DNA from: 1-14-2-50-31-20 sp964617555
Lineage (GTDB): Bacteria; Bacteroidota; Ignavibacteria; Ignavibacteriales; Melioribacteraceae
Length of the DNA: 64,000 nt
Assembly: GCA_964617555.1 (NCBI GenBank)
Contig: CAZTYP010000029.1
Location: 3,130 to 67,129 of the forward strand
Reading direction: 5' to 3'
The position numbers and the translations under genes are program-made. The notes beneath the pieces are model-generated. The model made no database searches. It worked only from the letters and a program-made list of their open reading frames with translations, and was not told the origin of the DNA. Within the stretch, counting starts at the first letter, position 1, and every line of letters begins with the position of its first letter. Positions 9,497-19,017 of this stretch are shown here, in pieces.

Positions 9497-10138
9497 ATGC
9501 AAAGGAAAAAAATTAAATATGTTCCGCCCGTGCTATTTCGTAAACTGTTTCCCACAACAATATGGAACGCCAAAACCGATAAAATACTTCTAACCTTTGA
9601 TGACGGACCTAACGAGGTTACAACTCCGCTGATATTGGCGGCATTAAAAAAACATTCCGTAAAAGGAGTTTTTTTCTGCGTGGGAGAAAACATTTTACGA
9701 TACCCCGAAATTACAAAAGAAATAATCAAACAAGGACATATGCTTGCAAATCATACAATGACCCATAGAAAAATTTTTCTTTTTAATGATGAAGCGGAAA
9801 ACGATATTGCCCTTTGTTCACAAGCAATTAAAGATATTACGGGTACATTGCCTCGTTATTTTAGAGCACCATACGGACGAATAGGTCTCAGAACGGAAAA
9901 ATTATTGAATCGTCAAAGTTTGATAAACGTAATGTGGAGCTTAATCCCATACGATTACAAAAATGATTTTAATATTATTAGTTTTGCAGTTAGTAATTAT
10001 TTAACAAATAATTCAATAGTGGTATTGCACGATAATGTAAAATCAAAAACGATTATTAAAAAGGCGATTGATTATATAATTCAAGTAAGTGAACAAAAGG
10101 GATTTACAATAGGAGAGCCGAACGAATGTTTGAAATAA
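9497..10138 (+). CDS. NodB-type polysaccharide deacetylase
   Basis: A metal-dependent de-N-acetylase of carbohydrate esterase family 4. In 213 residues the full catalytic set is visible: LTFDDGP (catalytic base Asp35, metal ligand Asp36), HTMTH (metal ligands His86 and His90), FRAPYGR (motif 3, about 122-128) and a C-terminal VVLHDN with the catalytic His. There is no signal peptide. It lies between two similar family 2 glycosyltransferases and overlaps the next by 13 nt, which points to a shared pathway in which an N-acetylated sugar is added and then deacetylated. Peptidoglycan or a lipid-linked sugar are possible substrates. Confidence 0.88.
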   Translation: MQRKKIKYVPPVLFRKLFPTTIWNAKTDKILLTFDDGPNEVTTPLILAALKKHSVKGVFFCVGENILRYPEITKEIIKQGHMLANHTMTHRKIFLFNDEAENDIALCSQAIKDITGTLPRYFRAPYGRIGLRTEKLLNRQSLINVMWSLIPYDYKNDFNIISFAVSNYLTNNSIVVLHDNVKSKTIIKKAIDYIIQVSEQKGFTIGEPNECLK

Positions 10139-11226
10139 TCTTTCTTGTGATACTTTCTTTATATTTTGTTTTTACTGTTGCCGTAATAATAGGTGCTGCA
10201 AAAACTTTTCCTAAAAAGGGGGAAAACAATTTGCCCTCTGTCTCCGTTATTGTTGCTGCACGAAACGAAGAAAAAAATATTGTCGAAACTCTTAAGTCCC
10301 TCGATAAATTGGATTTTCCCGAAAACAAACTTGAAATAATTATTGTTGATGATAACTCTACCGATAATACCGGTAAAATAATAGACGAGTTTATTTCAGG
10401 AAAAAGTAAGTTTAAAAAAATCATATCAATTAAGGGAAAAAAAGGATTAAAAGGGAAAACCTTAGCCATTGCTAACGGAATTGAGCATGCAACTAATGAA
10501 ATAATATTAACCACGGATGCAGATTGTGTGGTCTCGTCTTTGTGGGCTAAGCGATTGGCTTCCTATTATTTTGATGAAAAAGTTGCAATGGTAAACGGCA
10601 TAACCAATCAGTTTGACGATACACTTTTTTCGGGAATGCAATCGGCAGATTTTATCTATTTGCTCACAACGGCAAGCGGTACAATAAACATGGGCTTGCC
10701 TATGAGTTGCATCGGTAATAATATGTCTTATCGTAAATCTGTTTACGAAGAGATAGGAGGATATGAAAATCTTGATTTTTCCGTAACGGAAGATTTTAAA
10801 TTATTGATGGCTATTAACAAATTAAAAAAATATAAAATTATTTATCCAATCGATAAAGATAGTCTGGTTACCTCCAAAGCATGCGTTTCTTTGCGAGAAT
10901 TGTATCATCAAAAAAAACGTTGGGCAGTTGGCGGCTTGGATAGCGAGCCTGCCGGAGCTGTTCTTATTGCCACTGCTTTCTTTACAAATTTAATGATGCT
11001 CCTTTCGCCTTTCTTTTTCTCAAAATCGGTCTTCACGCTCTTTCTTTTTAAAATTATTATTGATTATTTTTTCATTACTCCCGTATATCAAAAATTAGGA
11101 TTGAAACTACAACTAAAACACTTCCTTCTATTTGAACTTTATTATATAATTTATGTTGTTGCAATGCCCGTAATACTCCTTTTTAATCGAAAAGTAAAAT
11201 GGAAAGGAAGAGAATATGCAAAATAA
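10126..11226 (+). CDS. Family 2 glycosyltransferase, membrane-bound
   Basis: The second processive-type GT2 of this cluster, 366 residues. It has an N-terminal membrane helix, SVSVIVAARNEEKNIVETL, EIIIVDDNSTDNT, the metal-binding TTDADCVV (about residue 128), FSVTEDFKLLM as the acceptor ED region, and YHQKKRWAVGG in place of QxxRW. Two or three membrane helices close the protein. It is clearly related to the gene at 8362 (same motif spacing and C-terminal WKGRE ending), so one is probably a duplicate of the other. It overlaps the deacetylase by 13 nt and the M50 protease by 11 nt. Confidence 0.82.
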   Translation: MFEIIFLVILSLYFVFTVAVIIGAAKTFPKKGENNLPSVSVIVAARNEEKNIVETLKSLDKLDFPENKLEIIIVDDNSTDNTGKIIDEFISGKSKFKKIISIKGKKGLKGKTLAIANGIEHATNEIILTTDADCVVSSLWAKRLASYYFDEKVAMVNGITNQFDDTLFSGMQSADFIYLLTTASGTINMGLPMSCIGNNMSYRKSVYEEIGGYENLDFSVTEDFKLLMAINKLKKYKIIYPIDKDSLVTSKACVSLRELYHQKKRWAVGGLDSEPAGAVLIATAFFTNLMMLLSPFFFSKSVFTLFLFKIIIDYFFITPVYQKLGLKLQLKHFLLFELYYIIYVVAMPVILLFNRKVKWKGREYAK

Positions 11227-12169
11227 AAAACATTCCCCCTTTCTTCATGTTTTGCTTTTTTTTGTTACGGTAGCAACTACGTTAATTGCCGGAGCGGAAT
11301 GGATAACCGGTAAACCCGGTCCGTTTGATATTTCGGAGTTGAAAGTGGCACTTCCCTATACCGTTTCAATCCTTTTTATTCTCGGTGTTCACGAGTTCGG
11401 TCATTATTTTGCAGCACGTTTTCACAAGGTAGATGTAACGTTGCCCTACTTTATCCCTTTCCCGCCTCTTGCCGGGTTTCTTAATTTCGGAACAATGGGT
11501 GCTGTAATCAAAACACGTTCGTCTGTTGTTTCAAACAAAGTTATGTTCGATATTGGTGTTGCCGGACCTATTGCAGGATTTTTTGCAGCTTTAATTGTAT
11601 TAATTTACGGTTATCTGAATTTACCCGATGTTAATTATTTACTTGCAATACATCCCGATTATTTTTCTCCGGATTATGGTCATGATGCAATTGTGCTAAA
11701 GTTCGGAAGTTCATTGTTGTTCGAATTTTTTAATTATATTTTTAACACTCCGGATAATTTTATACCCCCCATGACGGAAATTTATCACTATCCCTACTTA
11801 ATTGCCGGATGGTTCGGTTTGTTTGTTACATCCATGAATATGATTCCCGTAGGGCAACTTGACGGCGGGCATGTTGTTTTCGGGATGTTCGGAGAAAAGA
11901 AACACGAAATAATTGCTTCAATTTTTATGATTATTCTTTTAATCTTCGGGTTTACCGGTACGTTGGACGCATTGTTGGGCTTAGGCCTTAATTTCGGGTG
12001 GACAGGCTGGTTGTTTTGGGCATTACTATTAAAATTTGTAATTAAGATAAAGCATCCGCCGGTTTACATTACGCAACCGTTGAGTAAAACCAGAATGCTG
12101 TTCGGGTATTTTAGTCTTTTTATTTTATTTGTTACATTTTCTCCTTCGCCCTTTATTATTCAATTTTAA
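11216..12169 (+). CDS. Site-2 protease family protein (peptidase M50)
   Basis: An intramembrane zinc metalloprotease. The zinc motif HEFGH is at residues 59-63 inside a hydrophobic helix; the third ligand motif is NMIPVGQLDGGH near residue 213. Several further membrane segments bring the total to about seven. Family members cut membrane-embedded regulators such as anti-sigma factors. There is no PDZ domain, so it belongs to the short group also found in plants and cyanobacteria. It overlaps the glycosyltransferase by 11 nt and ends the operon; its substrate is not indicated by the neighbours. Confidence 0.85.
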   Translation: MQNKKHSPFLHVLLFFVTVATTLIAGAEWITGKPGPFDISELKVALPYTVSILFILGVHEFGHYFAARFHKVDVTLPYFIPFPPLAGFLNFGTMGAVIKTRSSVVSNKVMFDIGVAGPIAGFFAALIVLIYGYLNLPDVNYLLAIHPDYFSPDYGHDAIVLKFGSSLLFEFFNYIFNTPDNFIPPMTEIYHYPYLIAGWFGLFVTSMNMIPVGQLDGGHVVFGMFGEKKHEIIASIFMIILLIFGFTGTLDALLGLGLNFGWTGWLFWALLLKFVIKIKHPPVYITQPLSKTRMLFGYFSLFILFVTFSPSPFIIQF

Positions 12170-12395
12170 TAAAATATTTATCACTTGACAATAGAAATTC
12201 AAGTATTTAACTTTTACAATCTAAAAAAAAAGGAAATGCTTTATAGAAAAAATTGCTACCATTATTATTTTTTTTGATTTTATTTATACAATTTAATATG
12301 ATTTTCGCAGAGCGATTTTTCTAAAAGATATTTTCTGTTTTTCCCTTTCCTTAGAATAATTACCTCTGTAATATTTTTAATTAACAGGTAAATCT

Positions 12396-13187
12396 ATGTA
12401 TAAACTATTACCAATTTGGGCTTTAGCCGTTTTATTTTTTGCTTGCGATAGCATTGAAGACGGTGTAATAGATCCGTACAATACCGAGTATAGCAAAGTT
12501 ACAATTGATGCTCCTACCGAAATAAAATATGTTGATGAAACTACGGAATTAAATACCTCGGTAACATTTTCGGAAAAAGGAAAAATTTCGGCCGTATGGA
12601 TTAAAGTTGCATCGGTTGACGGAAGTTATGTTATTACGTATCACACGGATATGAAAAATTTAAACGGCAATAAATATTACGCTTCCGTAAAGATGAAACC
12701 CGATATGCCGAGTTTGGCATATGCAATAGATTATTATTTTTCAACGGAAATACAACAAGGTAAAAAAATAGCTTCCTATATTTTTAATTACGATAATTCG
12801 CAAAACAACGTTCCTCCCGAAATATCTAATCCGCTCTTTTACTATACTAATTCCGTACCGGCGTTGTTGGATACAATTAAAAATGAAAAAGAATTTTTGT
12901 TAACGCTTAATGTAAAAGATGATAACGGGTTGGCGGATATAGATTCTGTTTATACTGATTTATATAATTATCAAGATACCAACAATGTAAAAGTTACCAG
13001 AATAGAACTGTTTGATGACGGCAAAATTGATGAAAGCGGAGATAAAATTGCCGGCGACGGAATTTATACGCGTAAAGGATATTTCCCTGCTTACTCTGTC
13101 GGTAAACGGAAATATTTGTTTGTTGCAAAAGATAGAGCCGGATTAATAAGTAATACCTTAACTCATAATTTTGTGGTGATTAGATGA
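12396..13187 (+). CDS. Hypothetical lipoprotein with Ig-like region
   Basis: A predicted lipoprotein: the signal MYKLLPIWALAVLFFAC gives a lipobox cysteine near residue 17. The 263 residues appear to be two beta-sandwich regions. The second ends with RIELFDDGKIDESGDKIAGDG, a DDG...GDGIYT pattern that I associate with Ig-like domains in Bacteroidota surface proteins. It overlaps the T9SS cargo gene by 4 nt and stands first in a cassette with two PorV/PorQ-like barrels. Function unknown; a role as surface partner of the cargo is inference from position only. Confidence 0.6.
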   Translation: MYKLLPIWALAVLFFACDSIEDGVIDPYNTEYSKVTIDAPTEIKYVDETTELNTSVTFSEKGKISAVWIKVASVDGSYVITYHTDMKNLNGNKYYASVKMKPDMPSLAYAIDYYFSTEIQQGKKIASYIFNYDNSQNNVPPEISNPLFYYTNSVPALLDTIKNEKEFLLTLNVKDDNGLADIDSVYTDLYNYQDTNNVKVTRIELFDDGKIDESGDKIAGDGIYTRKGYFPAYSVGKRKYLFVAKDRAGLISNTLTHNFVVIR

Positions 13188-14752
13188 TATATAAAATATT
13201 AATATTTGTTGTTTTTTCTTCTGTGTTGTTCGGACAGTACAATCCCTATACTTATAGTTTGGAAGAAAAAGAGATTGCAAAAATAAGTAGCATTACACCG
13301 GCAAGTAATTCCATACAAGATATTATTGTTGATAATAATTTGATTATTCTCGGAACATCAAGAGGTATAAGCATTTCCGAAAATAATGGTGAAGATTGGA
13401 TAAATTTTTATAACACGGCTCCTTTCGGTACTGACGGAACAACGGCAATAGGTTATAATAACGGTGTAATTTGGGCAGCAACCGGACGAACAACACAAGT
13501 TGAAGGCGGAAGTTATTTGCCCGAAGGCACCGGACTGAAATATTCTGTTGATAACGGAACAACATGGACATCAATCATGCAACCCCTTGATGATGAAGGA
13601 GATTCGCTAATTACATACGGAATAAACACAATACGTGCATTGCCTGTTACCGTTGCAATAAGTAATATTACTTACGATATTGCATTTACAAAAAACACAG
13701 TTTGGATTGCCTCTTTTGCCGGTGGCTTGCGCAAATCAACAGATATGGGCAAAACTTGGCAAAGAGTTGTTTTGCCTCCGGATACCCTTAATTCTATTAG
13801 TCCTAACGATACTCTTGATTTTTCTTTACAGCCGGTTGCCGGAAAGTTCGGCCCCGAATCTTGGCTTAATCATAGAGTCTTTTCCGTGCTTGGCGTTGAT
13901 GACTCAACTATTTATGTTGGTACTGCCGGCGGAATAAATAAATCTACCGATAATGGTGTAAGTTGGGTTAAATATTCTCATCAAAATCAAACCAATCCCA
14001 TAAGCGGAAATTTTGTTGTGGCATTGGGTAAAGATAATTCCAACGGCTCTGTTTGGGCTGCAACGTGGAAAGCTGAAGACCTTAATGAATTTTGGGCTGT
14101 TAGTTTTACCGAGGATTGCGGCAACAATTGGAAGGTTACTCTTCCCGACGAGCACGCACATAATTTCGGATTTAAATATTTGGATAACGGCGGTTCGCAT
14201 GTTTTTGTTCCTACTGATCACGGAATTTTTCGTTCCGCCGATAAAGGGATAAGTTGGCAACAACCCACCGAAATAAAGGATAATATTACAAACATCTCAA
14301 TTGGAACTAATATCTATTATGCGATGACGGCTGAAAAAATTTCCGTAAGCGATTATTATATTTGGATTGGCTCTAATAACGGGTTAGCAAGGTTAACGGA
14401 AGGAAGCAATGATTATTGGACGGGAGAATGGAAGGTATATCTTGCGTCAGATGATATTGAAAACAACGAAACGTATGCTTTTCCTAATCCTTTTTCTCCT
14501 TCTCAAGAAAAAATAAAAATAAAATATACGGTCCCGGACGATACCGAGGTAACAATACGAATAATGAATTTTGATATGCAACTTGTAAGGGTACTCATAC
14601 AAAATGCCGGACGTGGAATTGGCGACCATTTGGAATATTGGGACGGTAGAGATGAAATAGGGGAGATTGTTAAAAACGGTGTCTATTTTTATAGAATTGA
14701 TGCAACCGTATTTAAGGAACCGCTTTTCGGTAAAATTATGGTGTTAAGATGA
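13184..14752 (+). CDS. BNR-repeat secreted protein with T9SS sorting domain
   Basis: A secreted or surface protein of 522 residues. A signal peptide (about 1-17, ending LFGQ) is followed by a repeat-rich region with Asp-box/BNR-like motifs such as SENNGEDW, SVDNGTTW, STDMGKTW, STDNGVSW and SADKGISW, which build a beta-propeller. The last 85 residues are a type IX secretion sorting domain: FPNPFSPS, then TIRIMNFDMQLVR, YWDGRDEIGEIVKNGVYFYRI and a terminal KIMVLR. The gene overlaps both neighbours by 4 nt. Propeller function unknown; export through T9SS is well supported. Confidence 0.8.
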   Translation: MIYKILIFVVFSSVLFGQYNPYTYSLEEKEIAKISSITPASNSIQDIIVDNNLIILGTSRGISISENNGEDWINFYNTAPFGTDGTTAIGYNNGVIWAATGRTTQVEGGSYLPEGTGLKYSVDNGTTWTSIMQPLDDEGDSLITYGINTIRALPVTVAISNITYDIAFTKNTVWIASFAGGLRKSTDMGKTWQRVVLPPDTLNSISPNDTLDFSLQPVAGKFGPESWLNHRVFSVLGVDDSTIYVGTAGGINKSTDNGVSWVKYSHQNQTNPISGNFVVALGKDNSNGSVWAATWKAEDLNEFWAVSFTEDCGNNWKVTLPDEHAHNFGFKYLDNGGSHVFVPTDHGIFRSADKGISWQQPTEIKDNITNISIGTNIYYAMTAEKISVSDYYIWIGSNNGLARLTEGSNDYWTGEWKVYLASDDIENNETYAFPNPFSPSQEKIKIKYTVPDDTEVTIRIMNFDMQLVRVLIQNAGRGIGDHLEYWDGRDEIGEIVKNGVYFYRIDATVFKEPLFGKIMVLR

Positions 14753-15750
14753 TGAGAAAAAATATATTTGTTGCGCTTCTGTTTTTTACTACGGCTCTTC
14801 TTGCCCAATCAGTTCAATATACGGAAATGGCAAATATGCCCGGAGCTTTTGCCAGAACGGGTTTCGGAGCAAGAGGAATGGGAATGGGGAATGCACTTTC
14901 ATCTGTAATTAATGGTGAAATGGCAACTTATTATAATCCGGCTCTTTCTGTCTATCAAACCGGTAATTCATTTCAAACGTCCTATTCCGTTTTGTCTTTG
15001 GACAGAAATCTTAACTTTCTAAGTTATACTCGTAAGTTCGTTCTAAAGAAAAAGAAAAATAAGTTCTCAGGTAAAAAAAGAATTGCCGGAATTAGTGTGG
15101 GAATAATAAATTCTGGGGTTTCTAATTTTGCGGAACGTGATAACCAAGGAAATGTTACAGGTAAGTTAAAACCTACCGAAAATCAATTTTATCTCTCTTT
15201 GGCAAATCAGTTCTCCGAAAAATTATCGATAGGGTTTTCCGCCAAATTATATTATTCAAAATTGTACGACAAAGTTTCAACAACCACTTTCGGCATTGAT
15301 GTAGGTATTCTTTACCGTGTTGTTACCAACATAGCGCTTTCTGCCGTGGTAACGGATTTACTCAGTAAATATGAATGGGATACAACACCGTTATACGGAC
15401 AAGACGGCATAAACGGTATTGATGATAAATTTCCTCTCCTTATTAAATTCGGAGCATCTTATTTTTTACCTGATAAAAACTTAACTGCCTCGGTTGAATT
15501 TGAACATAGCAATGTTGGTAATAATTATCTTCGTTTTGGTTTGGAATATGGAATTTATAAAGGCTTCTTTATTCGCGGAGGAATTGATAAATTTGATTTG
15601 AGCAATATATTCGTTCCTACTAGACCCGCATTTGGCTTTTCTTATTTACACGATTTTACATCACTTATTATGGGGGTAAATTATGCTTATGTCCTTGAGC
15701 CCTATTCGTCTTTTGACAAGCATATTATCGGAATAGATATTAATTTTTAA
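14749..15750 (+). CDS. PorV/PorQ-like outer-membrane barrel protein
   Basis: An outer-membrane beta-barrel of 333 residues, UPF0164/PorV-PorQ type. The signal peptide ends at LLAQ (about residue 19). The conserved opening is GFGARGMGMGNALSSVINGEMATYYNPAL, where the Asn-Pro-Ala turn is typical. Alternating strands run to the final IIGIDINF aromatic end. In T9SS, PorV shuttles cargo to the sortase and PorQ-like proteins help cargo export. It overlaps the upstream cargo gene by 4 nt and is followed by a second copy-like barrel, so the cassette may form a dedicated cargo-export unit. Confidence 0.78.
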   Translation: MMRKNIFVALLFFTTALLAQSVQYTEMANMPGAFARTGFGARGMGMGNALSSVINGEMATYYNPALSVYQTGNSFQTSYSVLSLDRNLNFLSYTRKFVLKKKKNKFSGKKRIAGISVGIINSGVSNFAERDNQGNVTGKLKPTENQFYLSLANQFSEKLSIGFSAKLYYSKLYDKVSTTTFGIDVGILYRVVTNIALSAVVTDLLSKYEWDTTPLYGQDGINGIDDKFPLLIKFGASYFLPDKNLTASVEFEHSNVGNNYLRFGLEYGIYKGFFIRGGIDKFDLSNIFVPTRPAFGFSYLHDFTSLIMGVNYAYVLEPYSSFDKHIIGIDINF

Positions 15751-15770
15751 TTGAAAATTTTAGGAATTTT

Positions 15771-16673
15771 ATGAGAAAAATATTTTTGATATCGTTAATA
15801 AGTTTTTTACCCTTATTTGCTCAAACAGCCGGTAACAGCGGTGCGGCTTTCCTTAAAAACGGTTTTGGTGCCCGTAATATTGCGATGGGAGATTTAGGCG
15901 TTGCCGGGGTTAACGATTTAACGGCGTTGAATTATAACCCGGCATTACTTTCCGGATACTCCGCACCGCAAATTATGCTCACGTATAACAAGTCGATTCA
16001 AGATCTTAATACACAATTGGTCGGGGCAAGTTTTAATATCTTGGGTTTGCCTTTTGCCCTCGGAGTAAATAATACATCTGTTTCCGAAATTGAAGTGAGA
16101 ACAAGTGCTACGGACGAACCTATTGCAACGTTTAATGCACATTATATGTTTACATCCGTTTCTACGGGATTTAACGTAGTGGATAATTTTTCAATTGGTG
16201 GAACGGTTAAATATATCTACGAAAATTTATTTTCCGACGAGGCGGATGGATTCGCTTTTGATTTAGGCCTCTCTTATAAAGGAATTGTCGAAGGGTTGGA
16301 ATTCGGGGCATCGTTGAAAAACATAGGAACACTCTCCGAACTAAGAAACAAAGCAACAACGCTTCCAACCGATTTGCGAATCGGAGCGGCGTATTCTACG
16401 GCTGCGAAAGTTATTGAAACGAAATTTAGTTTTATAGGCGGCGTTCAAAAATATTTGGAAACGGATGATTCCCACATCCATATTGGTGCCGAAGCATATT
16501 ACAGTAATACCGTGGCGATTCGTTTAGGGTATATGACCGGATACGAAGCTAAAGGCTTAACCGCTGGATTGGGTTTGTACTGGCATGGCATAAATTTCGA
16601 TTATGCTTTTACGCCCTACTTATACGGTCTCGGAACTGCGCACACAATATCTTTAATGTATTCATTCAATTGA
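15771..16673 (+). CDS. PorV/PorQ-like outer-membrane barrel protein
   Basis: A second barrel of the same family, 300 residues. The signal peptide ends at LFAQ. The opening NGFGARNIAMGDLGVAGVNDLTALNYNPALL matches its upstream neighbour's family motif, and the barrel ends with AHTISLMYSFN. It shares overall layout with the 14749 gene but is diverged, so it is an old duplicate, not a recent one. It lies 20 nt downstream and is likely co-transcribed. Which of the two, if either, is the true PorV cannot be decided here. Confidence 0.78.
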   Translation: MRKIFLISLISFLPLFAQTAGNSGAAFLKNGFGARNIAMGDLGVAGVNDLTALNYNPALLSGYSAPQIMLTYNKSIQDLNTQLVGASFNILGLPFALGVNNTSVSEIEVRTSATDEPIATFNAHYMFTSVSTGFNVVDNFSIGGTVKYIYENLFSDEADGFAFDLGLSYKGIVEGLEFGASLKNIGTLSELRNKATTLPTDLRIGAAYSTAAKVIETKFSFIGGVQKYLETDDSHIHIGAEAYYSNTVAIRLGYMTGYEAKGLTAGLGLYWHGINFDYAFTPYLYGLGTAHTISLMYSFN

Positions 16674-16680
16674 TACTTTT

Positions 16681-17640
16681 ATGGAAATAATAAAATACAC
16701 GGAAAAGTGGAAAGAAAAATGGGATAAATTTGTTGAGGAATCCAATAACGGAACACTATTCCATTTACAAAAATTTTTCGATTATCACAGCCCCGGCAAA
16801 TTTAATTTCAATCATCTAATCTTTCTTGAAAAAGGAGAAATTGTTGCCCTTCTTCCAGGAGCAATGATAGGAAGTAAATTCGAATCTCCCATAGGCGCAA
16901 GCTATGGCTCCATAGTTACCAAAGATATCAAATTTGCAAAAGCAATGAAAATTGTTTCCACGCTTTTGGATTATGCCAAGGCCAACGGAATTACGGAGTT
17001 TGAACTTACAGCCGCTCCGGTTGTATACGAAGATAAGCCAAATCAGAACCTCGATTTTGCAATGCTGTGGCAAGGATTTCATTATTCCTTACATTACATA
17101 AGCAGTGCCATTAAGTTAGATAAAAATGTTGATATTATTTCCCGTTTTCAACCTACCGTTCGCAGAAATATTCGTAAAACTTTTCGCAATTCCGATATCA
17201 GAGTTGAAATAAACGAACACTACGAGCAATTTTATCCTATCCTTTTGGATAACAAAGCACGCCACAACGTAAAACCGACACATACTTTAGATGAATTGTT
17301 GCGATTAAAAAAACTATTACCCGAACATCTTAAACTATTTATGATTTATTATAAAGATATTCCTATCGGCGGTTCGTTGATGTTTTTTGTTAACAAAACT
17401 TGTGCCCTCTGTTTTTACAATATGCTCGATTATAAATATGAGCACTTAAAACCAATTCACAGAATAATGTATGAGGTGGTTAAATACTCTACCGATAAAG
17501 GTTACAGCTACGTGGATATCGGAGTTTCCCAAGATACATCGGCGGAAAATCCGATGACACCAAGTATGAGTTTAATTGAATTCAAAGAAAAATTTGATGC
17601 CAAAACTGTTATGCGTAATACTTTGTCTATTAAATTATAA
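16681..17640 (+). CDS. FemAB-like GNAT-fold acyltransferase
   Basis: A 319-residue protein with the two-lobed GNAT layout of FemAB-like enzymes, which transfer acyl or aminoacyl groups to cell-wall or glycan amines. Visible marks are the N-terminal NGTLFHLQKFFDYH with FLEKGEIVALLP, the basic RFQPTVRRNIRKTFR block near the lobe junction, and the C-terminal SLMFFVNKTCALCFYNMLD with a final SLIEFKEKFDAK, typical of acetyltransferase_6 domains. It follows the PorV-like barrel by 7 nt and precedes a glycosyltransferase, so an envelope-glycan acceptor is likely. Donor and acceptor are unknown. Confidence 0.7.
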   Translation: MEIIKYTEKWKEKWDKFVEESNNGTLFHLQKFFDYHSPGKFNFNHLIFLEKGEIVALLPGAMIGSKFESPIGASYGSIVTKDIKFAKAMKIVSTLLDYAKANGITEFELTAAPVVYEDKPNQNLDFAMLWQGFHYSLHYISSAIKLDKNVDIISRFQPTVRRNIRKTFRNSDIRVEINEHYEQFYPILLDNKARHNVKPTHTLDELLRLKKLLPEHLKLFMIYYKDIPIGGSLMFFVNKTCALCFYNMLDYKYEHLKPIHRIMYEVVKYSTDKGYSYVDIGVSQDTSAENPMTPSMSLIEFKEKFDAKTVMRNTLSIKL

Positions 17641-17654
17641 TTCTGTTAACAAGC

Positions 17655-18779
17655 GTGACAAAGCAAAAAAAAATATCGATAACAATCGCCTTCCTCGGTA
17701 ATGCAAATTACGATACGCGTGTTACAAATCTTGCCGATTCTTTAACGGCTGACGGAGTAGATGTAAAGATAATTTCTTTCGATTGGAAAACTCCTGGGTT
17801 TACTTCCGTTTCAGGAAATAGATCCGTCTTTAAATTAACGAAAAAGAAAAATCCTTTCGGATTCTATCTGAATTTTATCATTATTCTTTTCAAGGAATTA
17901 TTAAAAACGAAATCTTCAATATATTTTGCCGAAGATATTCAAACACTTCCGATTGTAACCTTTATAGCAAAATTACGCAAGGCAAAAGTCTATTATAACA
18001 GTAGGGAGTTTTATGCATTCCTTGCAGGATTGCGAAATAAACCTAAAACACAAACCGTTATTAGAATGTTGGAAAAGTTCTTTATTAATAAAGTGGATAA
18101 GGTTTTGGTTACCGGTGAAAAAGATGCGGAGTTTTTAACGGAGTATTACGGAATTTCGAACATAGTGGTGATACGCAATCTCCCTTCGTTAAAAAGGGCG
18201 GATGCTCCGATGAATTTTAGAGAAATGTTAAATATTTCTGCCGATAAAACTATACTTTTGTATCAGGGAGTAATATTGGAAGGACGCGGATTGGAGCCGT
18301 TGTTAAAAGCTATGCAAAATGTAAAGATGTGCGAGCTTGTTATTTTGGGTGATGGAGAATTTAAAACAAAATACGAACAATTTGCCGTAAAATTGAAAAT
18401 TGAAAAAAGAGTTCATTTTCTTGGCAATATTGAGCAGAAAAAATTAATTAACTATACCGCCGCCGCCGATATAGGCGTTGCTTTAATTGAAAACATAAGC
18501 AAAAGTTATTATTACGCATTACCCAATAAATTGTTTGAATATATAATGGCAGAGCTTCCGGTATTGGTTAGTAATTTACCGCAAATGAAAAAAATAACGG
18601 AAGAATATCAAGTCGGTTATGTTGTGGATTTAGAGCAAGATAATTTGACCGATGTGCTCAAAAAAATAACTGAAAACAAATACAATTTGATTGAGTATAA
18701 AGAAAACTGTATAAAAGCCAAAAAAGAACTCAATTGGGAAAAGGAATACGAAAAGGTAAAACATTTGTTAATTGGATAG
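17655..18779 (+). CDS. Family 4 glycosyltransferase
   Basis: A GT-B glycosyltransferase of 374 residues, retaining type. The N-terminal Rossmann lobe has NANYDTRVTNLADSL, and the C-terminal lobe has LLYQGVILEGRGLEPLLKAM, the LVILGDGEFKTKYE strand and the sugar-nucleotide site ALPNKLFEYIMAELPVLVS, where the usual E(x7)E is partly kept. The start is GTG at 17655; no better start is near. It probably acts in surface glycan synthesis with the FemAB-like gene 14 nt upstream. The SRP RNA gene follows. Confidence 0.8.
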   Translation: MTKQKKISITIAFLGNANYDTRVTNLADSLTADGVDVKIISFDWKTPGFTSVSGNRSVFKLTKKKNPFGFYLNFIIILFKELLKTKSSIYFAEDIQTLPIVTFIAKLRKAKVYYNSREFYAFLAGLRNKPKTQTVIRMLEKFFINKVDKVLVTGEKDAEFLTEYYGISNIVVIRNLPSLKRADAPMNFREMLNISADKTILLYQGVILEGRGLEPLLKAMQNVKMCELVILGDGEFKTKYEQFAVKLKIEKRVHFLGNIEQKKLINYTAAADIGVALIENISKSYYYALPNKLFEYIMAELPVLVSNLPQMKKITEEYQVGYVVDLEQDNLTDVLKKITENKYNLIEYKENCIKAKKELNWEKEYEKVKHLLIG

Positions 18780-18814
18780 AAAAAAATTATTCTTTATATT
18801 CTCACTCTAAATTT

Positions 18815-18822
18815 TAAGTTTG
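18815..18822 (+). promoter_or_regulatory. Bacteroidetes-type -7 element of the SRP RNA gene
   Basis: TAAGTTTG matches the -7 consensus TAnnTTTG and ends a few bases before GGGCGC, where the SRP RNA should begin. No TTTG lies at the expected -33 position (about 18791), so this is a half match. Confidence 0.4.
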
Positions 18823-18824
18823 TC

Positions 18825-18913
<89 letters not shown>

Positions 18914-19017
18914 CTTTTTTTTTAAGTTTTCGCTTATATTCCGAAAAAACATTCACTATTCAATCAAAAAAACTTTCTTGAAAATTCGTTATTTTTAATA
19001 CTCAAAAGAGGATTTTA

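Noticed and set aside
10104..10514. 136-codon antisense frame over the GT2 start
   Set aside because: Covers the ends of two well-supported genes in antisense; no family pattern.
12185..12213. TTGACA (-35 type) in the gap before the lipoprotein gene
   Set aside because: The box 17 nt downstream (TAACTT) is a poor -10, and it lies about 200 nt before the ATG.
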